A stretch of DNA of 64,000 nucleotides from the NCBI GenBank assembly GCA_003254885.1, contig QANT01003830.1, positions 1 to 64,000 of the forward strand, written 5' to 3'. The notes beneath the pieces were generated by a model. That model saw only the letters and a list, made by a program, of their open reading frames with translations, had not been told where the DNA came from and did no database searches. Shown piece after piece: positions 1 through 12,899 of the stretch (position 1 is the stretch's first letter; every line of letters starts with the position of its first letter). Source of the DNA: Purshia tridentata (Eukaryota > Streptophyta > Magnoliopsida > Rosales > Rosaceae). The translations under genes and the position numbers were made by a program.

Positions 1-483
1 TCGTTGCTCAAAAAAGCTTAGGCGGTGAACATGTTCGTCGCCCAATTAGTTTCGTTGCCCAAAGGTTTAAAAAATTACTTAAAACATTCTTTGAACTTCA
101 GAGTTTGGGAAACCAATCCAAAGTACCGTCACCCTATTTCTTTTGAGCGACGATAAATTTCGTCGCCTTATGCTGGATAAAGCGACAGTGTGCCTTTTGG
201 TCGCTCAAATTTGACTTCGGGAGATGAATGCTTTCGTCGCCCTAAATTGTTTGGGCAATGGACAGTTAGCTTCGTCGCTCAAGGTTCTTTAGGTGATAAA
301 ATGGTCTGTCAGTGAAAGTCAAACAATTCGTCGTTCTGGAAGGTTTTGGGCGACAAATTTGATGTTTCGTCGCCCAAAACCTTGGGTGGCTGATCTATGT
401 CGACGAACTTTTTTCGTTGCCCTAAATATGGGGCGACAAAATTATGCTTCGATTTGTCGCCCAAACTGTTTCCTTTTGTAGTG
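1..483. mobile_element. CACTA (En/Spm) transposon terminal region
   Basis: The block ends in ...CCTTTTGTAGTG at 483, which read backwards is CACTACAAAAGG, the usual plant CACTA terminus. Inside it the motif TTTCGTCGCCC and its inverse GGGCGACGAAA, with variants, recur about a dozen times in both orientations. Clusters of short subterminal repeats bound by the element's own protein are typical of CACTA ends. The rest of the element lies left of the window. No transposase coding is visible here. The three bases after the end, TAA, could be one copy of a 3-bp target duplication, which cannot be checked without the other end. Confidence 0.7.
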
Positions 484-2610
484 TAAATTTGGCATGATTT
501 AATTATTTAAGGTATAAATCATCAATTAATACTTATTCTTCAGTTTTAACTCTCATGATTTTGAGTTACAGTTCTTCGATTTGATTTTATTTTTTAACTC
601 GCAAGTTTTGGGCTACCGCCCAAATCTCGAAGTTAAAATCTAATATAATCTCAAAAAATAATTATATATCCTAAAATATAGAACCTTATACTCAAACATG
701 TTGAACCCTGTAAAAAATAGGTTAATAAAACAACAAAATGTCATAGAAATACCCATATCAAATTTTTATTTAAAGAACGAACATCATGCCGAGACAATGT
801 GCTTATATATATTTATATGTCTGAAACTACAAGTAAATTTAGTCTCCACAGGCAAAAGATTTAATAGGAAAAAAAACTACTCACATTAAACATGAAGCAT
901 AGAGCACATTTTCAAGGAGAAAACAAGCATTGCCCATTATTGAATAAGCACAATGTTGACAAATACAAGCAAGAACAATGCTTCAAATTGATCATTCAAT
1001 TTATAATTGCATAACACATTGAAGCACTCATGCAACTAAAGCTTCTCTAACAGACCGATGTAGCAATAATATAATAAACAGAACATATATGTTAATTGAA
1101 AAAAGATGTAAAAAACAATAGCTCTTGCATGTATACAAGTATGAACTATATATTAATTCATACATGTAAATTAGTGACTTCTGAAAGGGGTGTCTTTGAG
1201 TTGATGTTGGTATGCCTAGCATGCATGTCTCAACCAGTGGACTGAATGTTATGACAAATATATGATCCTATATATCATGGAGGTTTGAAGGAAGAAGCTA
1301 GGAAGAGAGATATATGGGATCGAGAATCACAAAGCAATCTTGGTCATAGGTGGAAGCCTCAAAGAAAGTTCTAATTAAGTAGTCGAAATTTGCCTTAATT
1401 CTTAAGGTATCGATCGGAACCTTCTCTGCTCTTTCTCTTCTGCCCTCTATTTCTCTGTCCTCAAGACTTCTCAAAGTCACCAAGGGATATATCCGTGGGG
1501 ATCAAGAAATGAACCACCAATATCACCCATTAATTTCTCCCCCTTTTCTTGTAGCTTTTACGCGGTTGGTTCAAATTTTCCAATCTCTGTTTTTTTTTTT
1601 TTTTTTTTTTTTTTTTTTNTTTTTTTTTTTTTTTTTTCCTTCCCTCAAACAAAAAGGCAGATGGATTCCTTTCCTATCAATTTCGAGTCTCACTTACGTA
1701 TATGTTGGTGTAGACCAAGTAGGAAGTTGTAAGCATACAATTACAATTGATTTTTTTTTTTTTTAATTAACTATCATCTAGGATTTTTAAACTGATGACT
1801 AGCTCTGACAAATGGAGAATTGGGTGTCATATTCCACTAGACCAAATACTCATTAACAACTACAACTTAAATTTTAAACTCATTTAAATATATACTAGTT
1901 TTTTCACAAAAACGTCAATGCGTATCAATTATTTTTCTGATTACACATATTAATATATTTTTACATTTCTTGTTATGGTTTTTATACCCCTCCACTACTT
2001 TCTTTGAATCTTGAATCCATATTTTTTCTAATTTCTTAATATTCATTTATTATTTCATTTTACAACTATACCATGTTTTACTAGAAAATTTTTATTTAAC
2101 CATTTTGTTAACAAATGTCATTTGAGACAATTCCAATTTTGGTAAAGCTTCTAATTAACACCAAAACTCTCCTTTAAACTATATAATAGAATAGATTTGT
2201 TGAAAATATTGGTGGAGAGGACAGAAAATCGAAGGTACATAAATTTTACATGCATGATTATATATGTAGTGAGATACAAAATTCTCTAATAAGCATGAAA
2301 AATGTAAGTGTTAGGCTTAATTTATTACATTTTTATATCCTAAAATCTAACATTATAGTCCTTGTGTTTTAGCATTTTTAGCATTTTACTTCTGTTTTAA
2401 CTATTTAGTTAATTAGTGGGTTTTATTAAGTTTTGTCTAATTTCTTAAATTTTAGTTGGTTTTAATTATTTTTCTAGTTTATTTTATTTTTGCTTTTAAT
2501 TAGTTTTATTTTTATTTTTTATTTTTGTAGGTTGATAAGGTGAAATTCTCAAATAGAAAGAAACTAGTCAATTGGCCCATGCGTTGCTACGGGTGTTTAA
2601 AACTTATAAA
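484..2610. other. AT-rich intergenic stretch, no gene seen
   Basis: Only short unsupported open frames occur. There is a long poly-T run with one N at about 1590-1637. The 2300-2560 part is T-rich and resembles decayed transposon sequence, but I could not classify it. Just before 2611 a short phrase (GGCCCATGCGTTGCTACGGG) resembles a motif common in plant repeats. Confidence 0.6.
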
Positions 2611-3394
2611 CACTACTAGAAACTCCCACAAGGGCTACGATCCATATCCATGTCCATTGGCCCTAATGGACACTGTTTTCTAGTGGCCAAAACTCTATAG
2701 CCTCAGTTTTGTCACACACTAATTGACAATGGCTTTTACAAAGGGAGCTAATACTAATTTGTCACTATATAGGACATTTGTGACTTACTATGACATGGGG
2801 CCCAGAAGAATTAATTCTTCTTTTACACGGTATCTTGCACTACCGTATACACTTTTTGTACATAGATTGTATAACTTGGGAGTAAACAATTAATATACTT
2901 ATAGATCAATTCTAATTGTCTGTGGCCATTGTGTTATCAAACAATTAATTTACTTATGGATCATCTATTACTTACAGTGGCATTTATATTAATAACAATT
3001 CAATTTAAATATATTGACAATTCAGTTTACAAGTACTCTCAAGTGGTGTGCTCCATTAACTTTGTGGCCTTGCTGCTTGCTTTATAAGACTAATGAATAA
3101 AGAAAAGTCGATGGCCTGTACTGATTCTATGCCAGTAGCTACAAGTATTTGCCCAAATTGATTTGAACCACTCCCAAGTACATGTGCTTCAATAGCATCC
3201 ACCTTGTTCTGCATCCTAAGTTCTCGTGCTTCGTTTTCTGCCCTCAATGCCTCCTCCTTATCAGCAGCTTCTTTCTTCATTCTTTCTATTTGGGAAAGTG
3301 CGTTCTCACCGGCTTCATGTTGTTCTTCAATTGCATTCTGCAATGCTGCCACTTGACTAGATATGTCACGTTGCTCAATTAGTATCCCAGGAAC

Positions 3395-3678
3395 TGTAGG
3401 ATTTCAGAATAGAAAAGGGATTGAGATTAAATTGAAATGAATGGCTTGTTGGCTTGATTCTATTGGAAGTGGTTTGATTTATACAACTCAAGTGTGAACC
3501 GATGTGAACACTCATAAATACAAGTATATTAGTGCAAAGTCAAAGTAGCAAGCTATATATCTAACGGGTAAAAGGAGATCACACACAATCCCATAAATCA
3601 AGGATTGATTATGTATGCAAACCTAGTGGAAAAGTGTAGCAGACCTAGTGTCTGTCTTTTCACTTGGGTGTCTCTTCA
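3395..3678 (-). repeat. 3' LTR of the young copia element
   Basis: 284 bp, from TGTAGGATTTCAGAATAG to GGGTGTCTCTTCA on the plus strand. It is preceded by GGAAC. It is nearly identical to 8277-8560. The element is on the minus strand, so this is its downstream LTR. Confidence 0.95.
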
Positions 3679-6600
3679 CTTCCTCTCAAGCGAAATGGAA
3701 CAACGTGGAGATTGAGCTTGCTAGCGAGTAGAGTAAATCGATCTCGAGTCAAGCCTTTGGTAAAGATGTCAGCAATTTGACGATGAGAGGGCACATAGCG
3801 AGCAGTGAGAACACCTTGAGCAAGTAACTCACGCACAAAGTGATAATCAATTTCAATGTGACGTGTGCGTGCATGAAAAACAGGATTTGCCGCCATATGT
3901 AGAGCTGAAATATTATCAACAAAGACACAAGGTGCAGGACGAACAGGAATGCCGAGCTCACGAAATAGATAACAAAACCATCGTAACTCAGCAGCTGTAG
4001 CAGCAAGGGAGCGATATTCTGCCTCTGAGCTAGAACGCGCCACAATTGACTGCTTCTTGGCAGTCCAAGCAAGAATATTGGGTCCAAGAAATATGCATGC
4101 ACCGGTTGTGGATCGCCGATCATCAATGGATCTTGCCCAATCCGCATCGCAAAAACCACGTAGAGAGAGATCATTGGATGCTCTATAGATAAGACCAAGC
4201 TCAAGAGTCCCTTTCAAATATCTGTAAATCCGTTTGACAGCTTGAAGATGAGTTGTTGTAGGATTATGCATATATTGACAAACTTGGTTAACAGCAAAAG
4301 ATATATCCGAACGAGAAAGAGTCAAATATTGCAATCCACCAACCATGCTACGATAATTTTCAGGATCCGAGAGAGGGTCTCCATCATGTGCTGAGAGTTT
4401 GACTGAGGTGAAAAGAGGAGTAGGACTTGGCTTACACATATCCATCTTAAACCTTTTCAACAATTCAGTGGCATATTTGGTTTGAGAAAGAGATAAGTGA
4501 TGAGGAGTGCGGGTAACCTCCATACCAAGAAAGAAACTGAGGTCACCCAATTTTCTGCTAGCAAAAGTGGAGCAAAGCCTATCAATAAAGCTATCAACTG
4601 CTGGTGAATGTGATCCAGTAACAATAAGATCATCCACATACACCAAAACAAAAATGCAGAAGCCATGATTATGCAAAATGAATAAGGATGCATCAGACTT
4701 GCTGTGAGAAAAACCTTGACTGAGTAGAAAGGAGTGGAGGCGTTGAAACCATGCTCTTGGTGCTTGCTTGAGTCCGTAGAGAGCTTTGTGAAGGCGACAT
4801 ATATAGCTAGCTCGAGTCGGATCAATGAAACCAGGAGGTTGCCGCATATATACTTCCTCTTGCAACACTCCATTAAGAAATGCATTTCGCACATCAAGTT
4901 GTTGCAATGGCCAGTTTTTGGAGACCCCCAAGGCAAGAATGGTACGAATCGTGGCAGGTTTCACCACAGGACTAAAGGTTTCAGCATAGTCAAGGCCTTC
5001 TTGTTGATTATAGCCTTTGGCAACAAGACGAGCCTTGTGTCTCTCAATGGAACCATCTGCCTTTCATTTGACTCGAAAAACCCATTTACAACCAACAATG
5101 TTCATGGAAGGAGAGGCAGGGACTAAGGACCAAGTGTGATTGCGCATGAGAGCTTCATATTCCTCTTTCATGGCGTCTTGCCAGTGAGAGAATTTGGATG
5201 CTTGAGTGTAGCTTGAAGGTTCAAGAGAAAGTGGATCATCAAGAGATGCAGTGAGTCCATGAGGAAGACCATGAGGAGAAGATGTGTGGAAGGTGAGATA
5301 ATTGATACTTCTTTCTTTGAGAATTGGATTGACAGAGTCGGGAGAGTCAAGAGCAAGAGTCGATGGTCGGGTGAGAGTGTTGTGTTGAATGGGTGTCTTG
5401 GGTGTGTTAGCAGATGGCGGCGATGGTACCATATCAAATTCATGTAGCAGACTGCGGCCAGAAGATGAGCTGTCATTTAGTTGGTTTGTTGTGGACAAAT
5501 CTGGCATAAGACTGTTTTGGCCTGCTGATGAGTGGACAGGTGACTTAGATGTGTTGGAATCATGCCAAGCTGTTGGACTTACAAGTAATGGACTGCTAGG
5601 CCGAAACGCACCATGAGTGGATGTATTAGTGAGCTGTTGAGGAGGGTCAGTCACATGGGCTAGTGAAGCAGATGTTGGGACCAGACGAGGTGAACCACGA
5701 GATTGAGCCGTCACAAGCAATAGTTGTTTTTGGGCCTGTAGTGCTTGATAGGGAAATGTTAATTCATCAAAACGAACATTACGTTAGATATAAACTTTAC
5801 CTGAGATAACATCGAGACATCGATACCCTTTGTGATGAGTATCATAGCCAGCAAAAACACACTTAATGGATTTAGGCATGAGCTTGTGCTTGTTATAAGG
5901 CACCAAGTGTGGAAAGCAGGTGCATCCAAAGGCCTTCAAAAACTTGTAGTCAGGACATCTGTTGAACAACTTTTCATATGGAGAAATATAATTGAATTGA
6001 GCCATAGGAAGGCGATTGATAAGATACACTGCCGTACTAAAAGCTTCAACCCAAAAGGATAAAGGCAATTTTGATTGAGCAATCAAGCAAAGACCCATTT
6101 CAACAATGTGACGGTGCTTCCTCTCAACTACACCATTTTGTTGGGGAGTGTATGGACATGATATTTGATGAGAGATACCATGAGTACCAAGAAAGCTTAA
6201 GAAGGCGCGGCTTGTAAATTCTCCACCACCATCAATTTGCAACATTTTAATAGTGCTCTCAAACCGATTTTCAGCAAGTCTTTTAAAGCTAACAAATGTA
6301 GGCATTACATCGGACTTTTTAAGTAATGGGAACAACCACACATGTCTAGAGAAATCATCCACAATAGATAAATAATAGCGATAACCAAGATTTGACAAAA
6401 TAGGGGCCGGACCCCAAACATCCAAATGTAACAATTCAAGAGGTTTAGAACTAGAGAAGTTCCGATACTCAAAAGGTAGTTTACAAGCTTTGCCAAGAGG
6501 ACAGATATGACATTTGTTTCCATCAACCATACCAGACATTGGCAAACCATATTTGTTAACCATAATACGCAAAATATCAGAGGAAGGATGACCTAGTCTC

Positions 6601-8276
6601 ACATGCCACACATTGGATGATGTTCTTTCTCCATAGAACACAAGCTTGCTTCGAACTTGTGGATCAACTTGGATGTAGAATAGGTCACCATAACTATTCC
6701 CAGTAAGAAGGATCCTCCCAGTCTGCTTGTCCTTCACACAAAAATTTTCATGATCCATTGCAAAAAAACATTTATTATCACGAGAGAAACGACGTAAAGA
6801 GAGCAAGTTCTTTTTAATAGCCGGGACTAGCAACACATCATTCAGTAATAGATCACCATTTGAACTAGAAACTTTAGTGCAACCAATATGAGAGATAGGC
6901 AGCTGTTTACCATCACCAATAATAATTGAGTCAGTACCTGTATAGGGCTGAGCTTGGGACAGAAGAGAAGCATCAGAGCTCATGTGGTGAGTGGCGCCAG
7001 AGTCAACAACCCAATTTGCGGTGTTTGATCCAGATGGTCTAGTTGATTTGTTGTCTTTTCCTTCAGCAAAATAGGCACAGTTGCCACGTTCAGGACAAGT
7101 CTTAGAGGTGTGACCAGGTTTGTCACATTGCTGACATATGACAGAGAAGCCAAAATGCGAAGTTGGTGTAGGAAGAAGAGGTGGACGTGTATCAGCAGAG
7201 GGAAACCGGGACTCACCCCCAGAGTTGTGCTGCCCGGAGTTCCAAGTTGAGTATCTTTGGCCAGAATTACGTGGACCATTGTTCCAATTTCCACGCCCAT
7301 AATTTCCATGTCCAAACTGCCTACTTCGGCCTCGATTTCCTCTTCCTCTTCCTTTGTATTGACCTGATTGATTTGTATTTCTAGAGAAGAATGAGCCTTG
7401 GGACTGTTGTGGTTGAAGAGTATTAGGAACTGGAGAGTTTCTATTGGCAACAAGGGATGTGCCTGACATGAGAGAGAGTGAAGAAATCCTTCGAATTAGC
7501 TGGTCCTCTTGAACCACAAGATCAAAAAATTCATCAAAGGAGAGAGTGGGACGGAGATGAAGAGATGTGGTGAATTCTTTGAATTCATGACCAAGACCAT
7601 CAAGGGTATATTCAATCATCTCAGTATCAGACATGGTGGATCCTGCTGCAGTAAGAGAATCAAAGATGGACTTTGCATTCATGAGATATTCAGTGATGGG
7701 TTGCTCAGACTCCCTCTTCAAAGTACGAAGTTGATCACGAAGAGTGCGTACATGAGTTTTGGAGAGAGGAGAAAGTCTTTTCTCAAGAAGATTCCAAGCA
7801 TTAGTGGCTGAATCAATGTAAACAAGCATATTCTTGACTGAAGGAGAAACAGTGGCTTTGATCCAGCTGAGTACCAGCCTATCTTGACTATAAGCAGGAT
7901 TGGGTGTCCCATCAGCCAGGAATTTGGGAGGTGTTTGCTCTCTAGTCACCACATCTCCCATATGGTGAATTTCCAAAATATCCATAAAGTGAGATCTCCA
8001 AACTAGATAATTGTTTGTGTCCATAGGAGTTGTGAATAGTTGAGCAATGTTAAATGAAAGAGGAAGAGTCGAAGAAAGAGATGATTGAGTGTGGCCTCCC
8101 ATTTGTAATTCTTCTGGTGGAGTAGATCCTGCCATTTGGGATTTTTTTGGGTTGCTTGGGGTGAGAAGGCCAGAGGAGGAGTCTTGAAGAAAAAAAGAGG
8201 ATGTAGCCATTTTGAGATTAAAACAGGGATCGAAAAAAAAAAGGAAGTTGGCGTTAGCAGAGAAGCTCTGATACCA
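3679..8276 (-). pseudogene. copia gag-pol region (fossil)
   Basis: The gag part lies at about 7150-8210 and begins MATSSFFLQDSSSG. A CCHC zinc knuckle (CQQCDKPGHTSKTC) lies near 7110-7150. The protease motif WVVDSGATHHM is near 7000. The integrase spans about 5850-6650 and includes an HLDVWGP stretch and the core ending at VVERKHR. The reverse transcriptase lies at about 4150-5100, with the YVDDL motif near 4630. RNase H with SSSEAEYR and a C-terminal KLNLH end lies at about 3700-4100. The whole set reads as one gag-pol polyprotein of the copia type, now interrupted in about two or three places. Confidence 0.9.
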
Positions 8277-8560
8277 TGTAGGATTTCAGAATAGAAAAGG
8301 GATTGAGATTAAATTGAAATGAATGGCTCGTTGGCTTGATTCTATTGGAAGTGGTTTGATTTATACAACTCAAGTGTGAACCGATGTGAACACTCATAAA
8401 TACAAGTATATTAGTGCAAAGTCAAAGTAGCAAGCTATATATCTAACGGGTAAAAGGAGATCACACACAATCCCATAAATCAAGGATTGATTATGTATGC
8501 AGACCTAGTGGAAAAGTGTAGCAGACCTAGTGTTCGTCTTTTCACTTGGGTGTCTCTTCA
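8277..8560 (-). repeat. 5' LTR of the young copia element
   Basis: 284-bp mate of 3395-3678, followed by the target duplication GGAAC. The tRNA-Met primer site abuts it on the left (about 8264-8276). Confidence 0.95.
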
Positions 8561-10249
8561 GGAACATCATCCCACTCAACACCAATTCCATAACCCCGAA
8601 CAGTGTTGCACCTCTCCAGTCTAAATAGTTCTCCAAACAACTTATTTCTAACCTCTGAGGTCACTTCTCGACCAGCATTGTGCTCTCTTTTCTCAAGCTT
8701 ATCAAAAGCTTCCTGTATAAGTTCATGTGACAATGTGAATATAAGTCTAAAGTATAGTTGCAAGTTCTAAAATATAATTTTTTGGATTTATTCAATAATA
8801 ATTTGATAATTGTAAACTGTCTGCACTTACAATGGTTTTCTGAACTTCTTCATTAGCAGCAACCAACTCCTCATTTTCTTCAACAACTCCCTTCTCATTG
8901 GCTACTATTGGCTTCTGACTTTTTGATTTGTTGTATGTAAACTTGAAGAATGTCCAGTGGTCCACTTCTTCTCCCCCATGTGTAATTGACTGCACTAGGT
9001 GTAAAACTTCGTATGTCAAAACTAAAATGGGATACATTCAAAAATAGAACAAAAAATAGATACAAAAAACATGCAGTAAGAGCTGGATATTAGGGAATCC
9101 CAAACGCACTTTAACCTTATTTGGAATTTGAAGTATGAAAAAGTTTCACAAGTAACAAAACAAGAGAAAAAAACTCACAACACTGAGTATAATTAAAAAA
9201 ATTTATTACAAATGGTCAGGTATGATCCCCCAACATTTTATAGGGCCTATCTCATTAGTCTAAAGATCATGAATATATTCATCAATAGTTGGTGGCATTG
9301 AAAATCACTCACTCATGCACGTCGAATTTTGGCAAAAGTCCTTGTGCCTGTTTGGTGGCTCATCTTCTTTTGTTTTCGATTGATCTTGTTGACACTTGAG
9401 TGTTTCTATTTCATTCCAACACGTACAATAATTTCCATAAAGGTAAGGTATTGTGACAAAGTTAAGTGATATGAGTTAAGTGTAATATAGGTATATCTTA
9501 ATAAAGTAATTTAAAAGGTGCTTCCTTTCCCATCCCACCATGCCACTAATAAGCGCCATTGCTCCTGATTGACATGCCTATCCCCACACGTAAACCTTTC
9601 ATCCATGCCATGAAATGGGTTATACCATTTTCTACGCAACTTGGATTTGAATGACTTCCAATGTTCATTCAATTTCGCCCTCACCACTTTCCTAATTTGA
9701 ATATACTTTGACAACGTGTCTGATAACTCCAATCTATACCTTCTTACATAATACATTAAAAGCTACTTATCAAACCTTGTATCAATAAAATAATGAAATG
9801 AACACAAATATAATTTAACCTGACACATGATCGTTTAGTCAATGTACTTTACCTTCACATCTTTCCATGCATCTTCTTTTTTGGCTTCAGTAAAATTCTT
9901 CCAACCGCGTTCATTGATGGGAAACTTTGAGGGACACGTCCTGCCCAAGTTTGTTGAAGTCTATTTTCTCTAGTCCATTGAGAGCAAAATTATTTTTATT
10001 TACTCCTCTCTTCCTCTTTATCCCATTGCGTGAGGTGTTTTGGTGACTAACATTATGAAGCTCATAATTTTGCTTACTCCCACCTATGTCATCTGTTGCA
10101 CCCATTACTCCCTGCCCAATTAAACTCATTACTAGGTCATTATCATTTTCATCAAACATTCTTCCACCAGTGAAAGGTGGCTAGGTCTCAATGTCTGCAT
10201 CTAATGAGGTGAACAATTCTCCAGTATTAGGCACCCCTTTTGAAGTCAT

Positions 10250-12256
10250 CTATAAAAGATAAAAAATATTCTCAATAATATTTTATAAATGTTCACTCGT
10301 TTTTTGGCCAAGGCTAGCCAAAAGTGAATTTTGGTTCCTTTTTGGTGTAAATGCGGGGCGTGCCACTATTAGGCCTCAAACTATGCCACAATAGAAATTG
10401 AGATGTGATGTTGGGGTATGCGCCTAAATATGAAGTCGACTCTAAATGATTGTGCGGCCAAGCTAGGAACCACTCTCGGTCTAGGTTCTTTTCAAGCCTC
10501 GGGGACAAGGCCTTTAATCAGAATCGGAGTCCGAGCTACGTCTCAACCTCCTCAGAACGGTGTGGCTGAACTCTTGAATGCAATGATGAAATTGGCCAAA
10601 AAGATAAAAATAGCTATAGACGATAAAATTATAATGGAACTCAACACTATTATTACCAATCAAATCAACCTCAATGTGGAAAAAGACAATGAACAAAATA
10701 AACATTTATGTATTAAGCAAAAAGCAAAGAACTTGGATGAGAATTGAAATAAAATAACCCAATTGTATGAAACAAAAGTGCATAAGATAAATCGATACCA
10801 TAGCCCTTGTGAGGATGATTGCAGAGCTACAAACCTAATGATCTTGAGACTAAAGCTATGGGAAACCTAAAGCACCTTGAACGATAGCAACTAAGAACAA
10901 TTAATTGAAAGCAAAAGAACTATGAGAAATTCTTAAAACTTGAGAGCTTGTGTGTGTTGGATGTTGAATCTCCCCTTCTCTGATCCTTGAGTGCATCTAT
11001 TTATATGGGTTAGGATGCAACCCTAGGTCTGAAGTCGTCTTCCCTCTCCTAGTAGAACTCGAACTTCTTAAGATTTCTTCTTGCCACCCACGTTTTTGTC
11101 ATTGATGGACACTGACATTCTTTCCTTTGTAGGAGTCATTGCTTATTTGTACTGAGCCCTTGTCCTGCTTGGTGACTTATTTTCAAAGGCTTTCCAAATT
11201 CACTCCAAAGAGGATTCTAAGAGGATATATATTGGACTTGAATTTCGGAGTTAGTCGCGTGACTGAGCCACATAAATTCTACTAATTTATCAATTTCAAA
11301 GCCACGTTGTTGGCCTTAAAAACCCCTTTCTTTTTTTGGTCGTGGGCTATATCATTGGTCCCGAGTGAACATTGGCCCTTTTCTATAAATTCNCATTGGC
11401 CCTTTTTTATAAATTCAAGGGAAATGGGTTGAAATGCTTCTTGGCCTCCAAACAAATTGCGGCCAAACATGGCCCTTTTTCTTGGCCACAAATGTTTAGT
11501 CCCCCAAATGAGTTGTGGCCAAACATGGTCATTTTTCTTGGCCATAAACAAAGGAAAATGGGCCAACAGTATTTTCCTTAGTCGGCAAATATGAGAAATG
11601 ACATTTTTGGGTACAAACAATAAACAATTTTAATAATTAATTACACCGATTCTGCAAATGTAAATAACTCATGCACAAGGAAAACAACTTGTTCAACTAA
11701 TTAACTTATAAACTTTATAGGGTATGTACCCCCAATAAAGACAATAACAACTACTCTTAAGACTTTTATAAAGGTTTTTTAAAATACTGTTACTTCAAAT
11801 AGAGGGATACACACCAATAACAAAAAGAAAACAAAGAATCTTAGTCATTACTTTTTAAAAAAAAAAGTCAAATAATCTCTCACTCATTTTTAAAGGAGGA
11901 AAAAGTGCATCCATTAGACACTACAAGCCCTAACATCAACCTTATTTTCAATTGAAAATAATCTTTCTTTATTAGTAAAGTATATCACTATCTTGGACCA
12001 CATATAATAATTGCAAATCTACCTTTTGAGTCTTCTTTCCATCCAACCCAAGAGACATAACAAACAAACAAAATTGAGACATACCCATTTCGGCATAATA
12101 ATTGCTGTTTCCCACCTCATGTATTAGAAAATCTATTTAGCATGGGTATTAGACAATAACACCCATAAGTATCCATATAATGCAACTCAAAAATTCATAA
12201 ACTCGCAATCACAATCAGTAGATAGTGGTATGAATGAATACTTACTTGGACTATTG
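10250..12256. other. Repeat-derived stretch, no gene; LTR-like debris and one N
   Basis: 10,300-11,620 has the look of decayed LTR-retrotransposon sequence on the minus strand: a possible TATA region near 11,000 and repeated TTGGCCA-type words between 11,340 and 11,560. I could not define its ends or a family. A single N at 11393 sits between two near-identical copies of a CATTGGCCCTTTT...ATAAATTC phrase, so the assembly is uncertain here. The 109-aa open frame at 10418-10747 has no recognisable domain. 11,630-12,256 is AT-rich with nothing identified. Confidence 0.45.
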
Positions 12257-12522
12257 GGCCTCGTTTGGACGGCGGTACTGCACGGTACTAATGGATTAAA
12301 TGGGACAGCTGTCCCGTGTACCACGTTTGGTGGATTTATAAGGATATTTGGGACTGGGACTCCATGGGACAACTATCCCAAATAGATCAATAATTCTGTC
12401 CCAAGGTAAACCTTGGTACACGAAGGGACAGACGCCTCCACCTTCTTTACACCTCTATCTCCTTCACGCCTCCATCTTTTTTCATCTACCGTGCAGTACT
12501 ATCCCGTCCTCCAAACGAGGCC
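12257..12522. mobile_element. Tourist/PIF-Harbinger-like MITE
   Basis: 266 bp bounded by a perfect 13-bp inverted repeat GGCCTCGTTTGGA; the inversion continues imperfectly for about 30 bp with TACTGCAC-type words. TTG stands directly outside each end (12254-12256 and 12523-12525), a 3-bp duplication. The GGCCTCGTTTGG terminus and 3-bp duplication fit Tourist-like MITEs, although those usually duplicate TAA or TTA. Short open frames inside are not real genes. Confidence 0.75.
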
Positions 12523-12899
12523 TTGTTGTCTTACTAACCCGTCAGAAGATGCAGACTTCCTTTATCCTGTAAGCGATTGTAGAGAGATTCTCTGTGTGAA
12601 CAACTGCTTTATGAGTAAGGGTTTGGCCAGACTTGGGAAATAACATTTAAATAGGCTTTGCTATTTAGCAGATAACAATGTTGTTTCCCTCTGCTTTACT
12701 AAATATCTACCAGCAAAATAAGTTCTTAAATGCTTAATTATTAATTTTAGACTACATCTTATTTATTGGGTTTTTTATAAGTTCATTTGGGCACTTTTAT
12801 TGTTCATTAAGCCCAAATAAGATAGTAGATAACCTTGCCGGTCCACTTTTTAAAAACCAAGCGCTACAATAACAGCGTTACTGTAGCGCGCTACAGTAC

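Larger units (their letters stand above)
3395..8560 (-). mobile_element. Ty1-copia LTR retrotransposon, young, broken
   Basis: Both 284-bp LTRs are present (3395-3678 and 8277-8560), each TG...CA, and differ at about four positions. The 5-bp target duplication GGAAC is seen at 3390-3394 and 8561-8565. Next to the 5' LTR (right side in this window) the minus strand reads TGGTATCAGAGC, the classic primer site for initiator tRNA-Met. The order of parts, right to left, is LTR, primer site, gag, protease, integrase, reverse transcriptase, RNase H, LTR, which is the copia order. At 1.4% LTR divergence and the commonly used rate of 1.3e-8 per site per year, the insertion is roughly half a million years old. 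It is broken in about two or three places and is treated as a fossil. Confidence 0.95.
2611..10249 (-). mobile_element. CACTA-type DNA transposon, non-autonomous remnant, with nested copia
   Basis: The element begins with CACTACTAGAAAC at 2611, a standard CACTA terminus. It carries, on the minus strand, a gene of the plant Transposase_24 (Ptta/En/Spm) family between 10249 and 3056. The opposite terminus was not found; it should lie right of 10249, and the end given here is the start codon of the gene, not the true element end. No Transposase_21 (TNPD-type) gene is visible, so the copy looks non-autonomous. A 5.2-kb Ty1-copia element (3395-8560) is inserted in it, so the original CACTA part is about 2.5 kb. 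Confidence 0.65.
3056..10249 (-). pseudogene. Transposase_24-type (Ptta/En/Spm) CACTA protein gene, disrupted
   Basis: Reading on the minus strand, the start is at 10249 (MTSKGVPNTGELF). Recognisable parts follow: an N-terminal linker (about 10160-9911), a segment around 9910-9844 reading ERGWKNFTEAKKEDAWKDVK with a GT donor after it, a WK-rich exon at 9756-9511, an exon around 9037-8820, and the conserved LFRLERCNTVRGYGIGVEWD block at 8763-8562. The C-terminal coiled coil follows at 3390-3056 and ends ...AARPQS. The copia insertion splits the last exon exactly at its target duplication GGAAC. Besides the insertion, there is an in-frame stop near 10180 and a one-base frame change near 9925, so the gene is dead. 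The family assignment is by motif recall, not by search. Confidence 0.65.

Noticed and set aside
1509-1766. 85-codon frame containing poly-Phe
   Set aside because: Produced by a poly-T tract with an N; low complexity.
4734-5616. Plus-strand frames inside the copia element
   Set aside because: Antisense shadows of the retrotransposon coding region.
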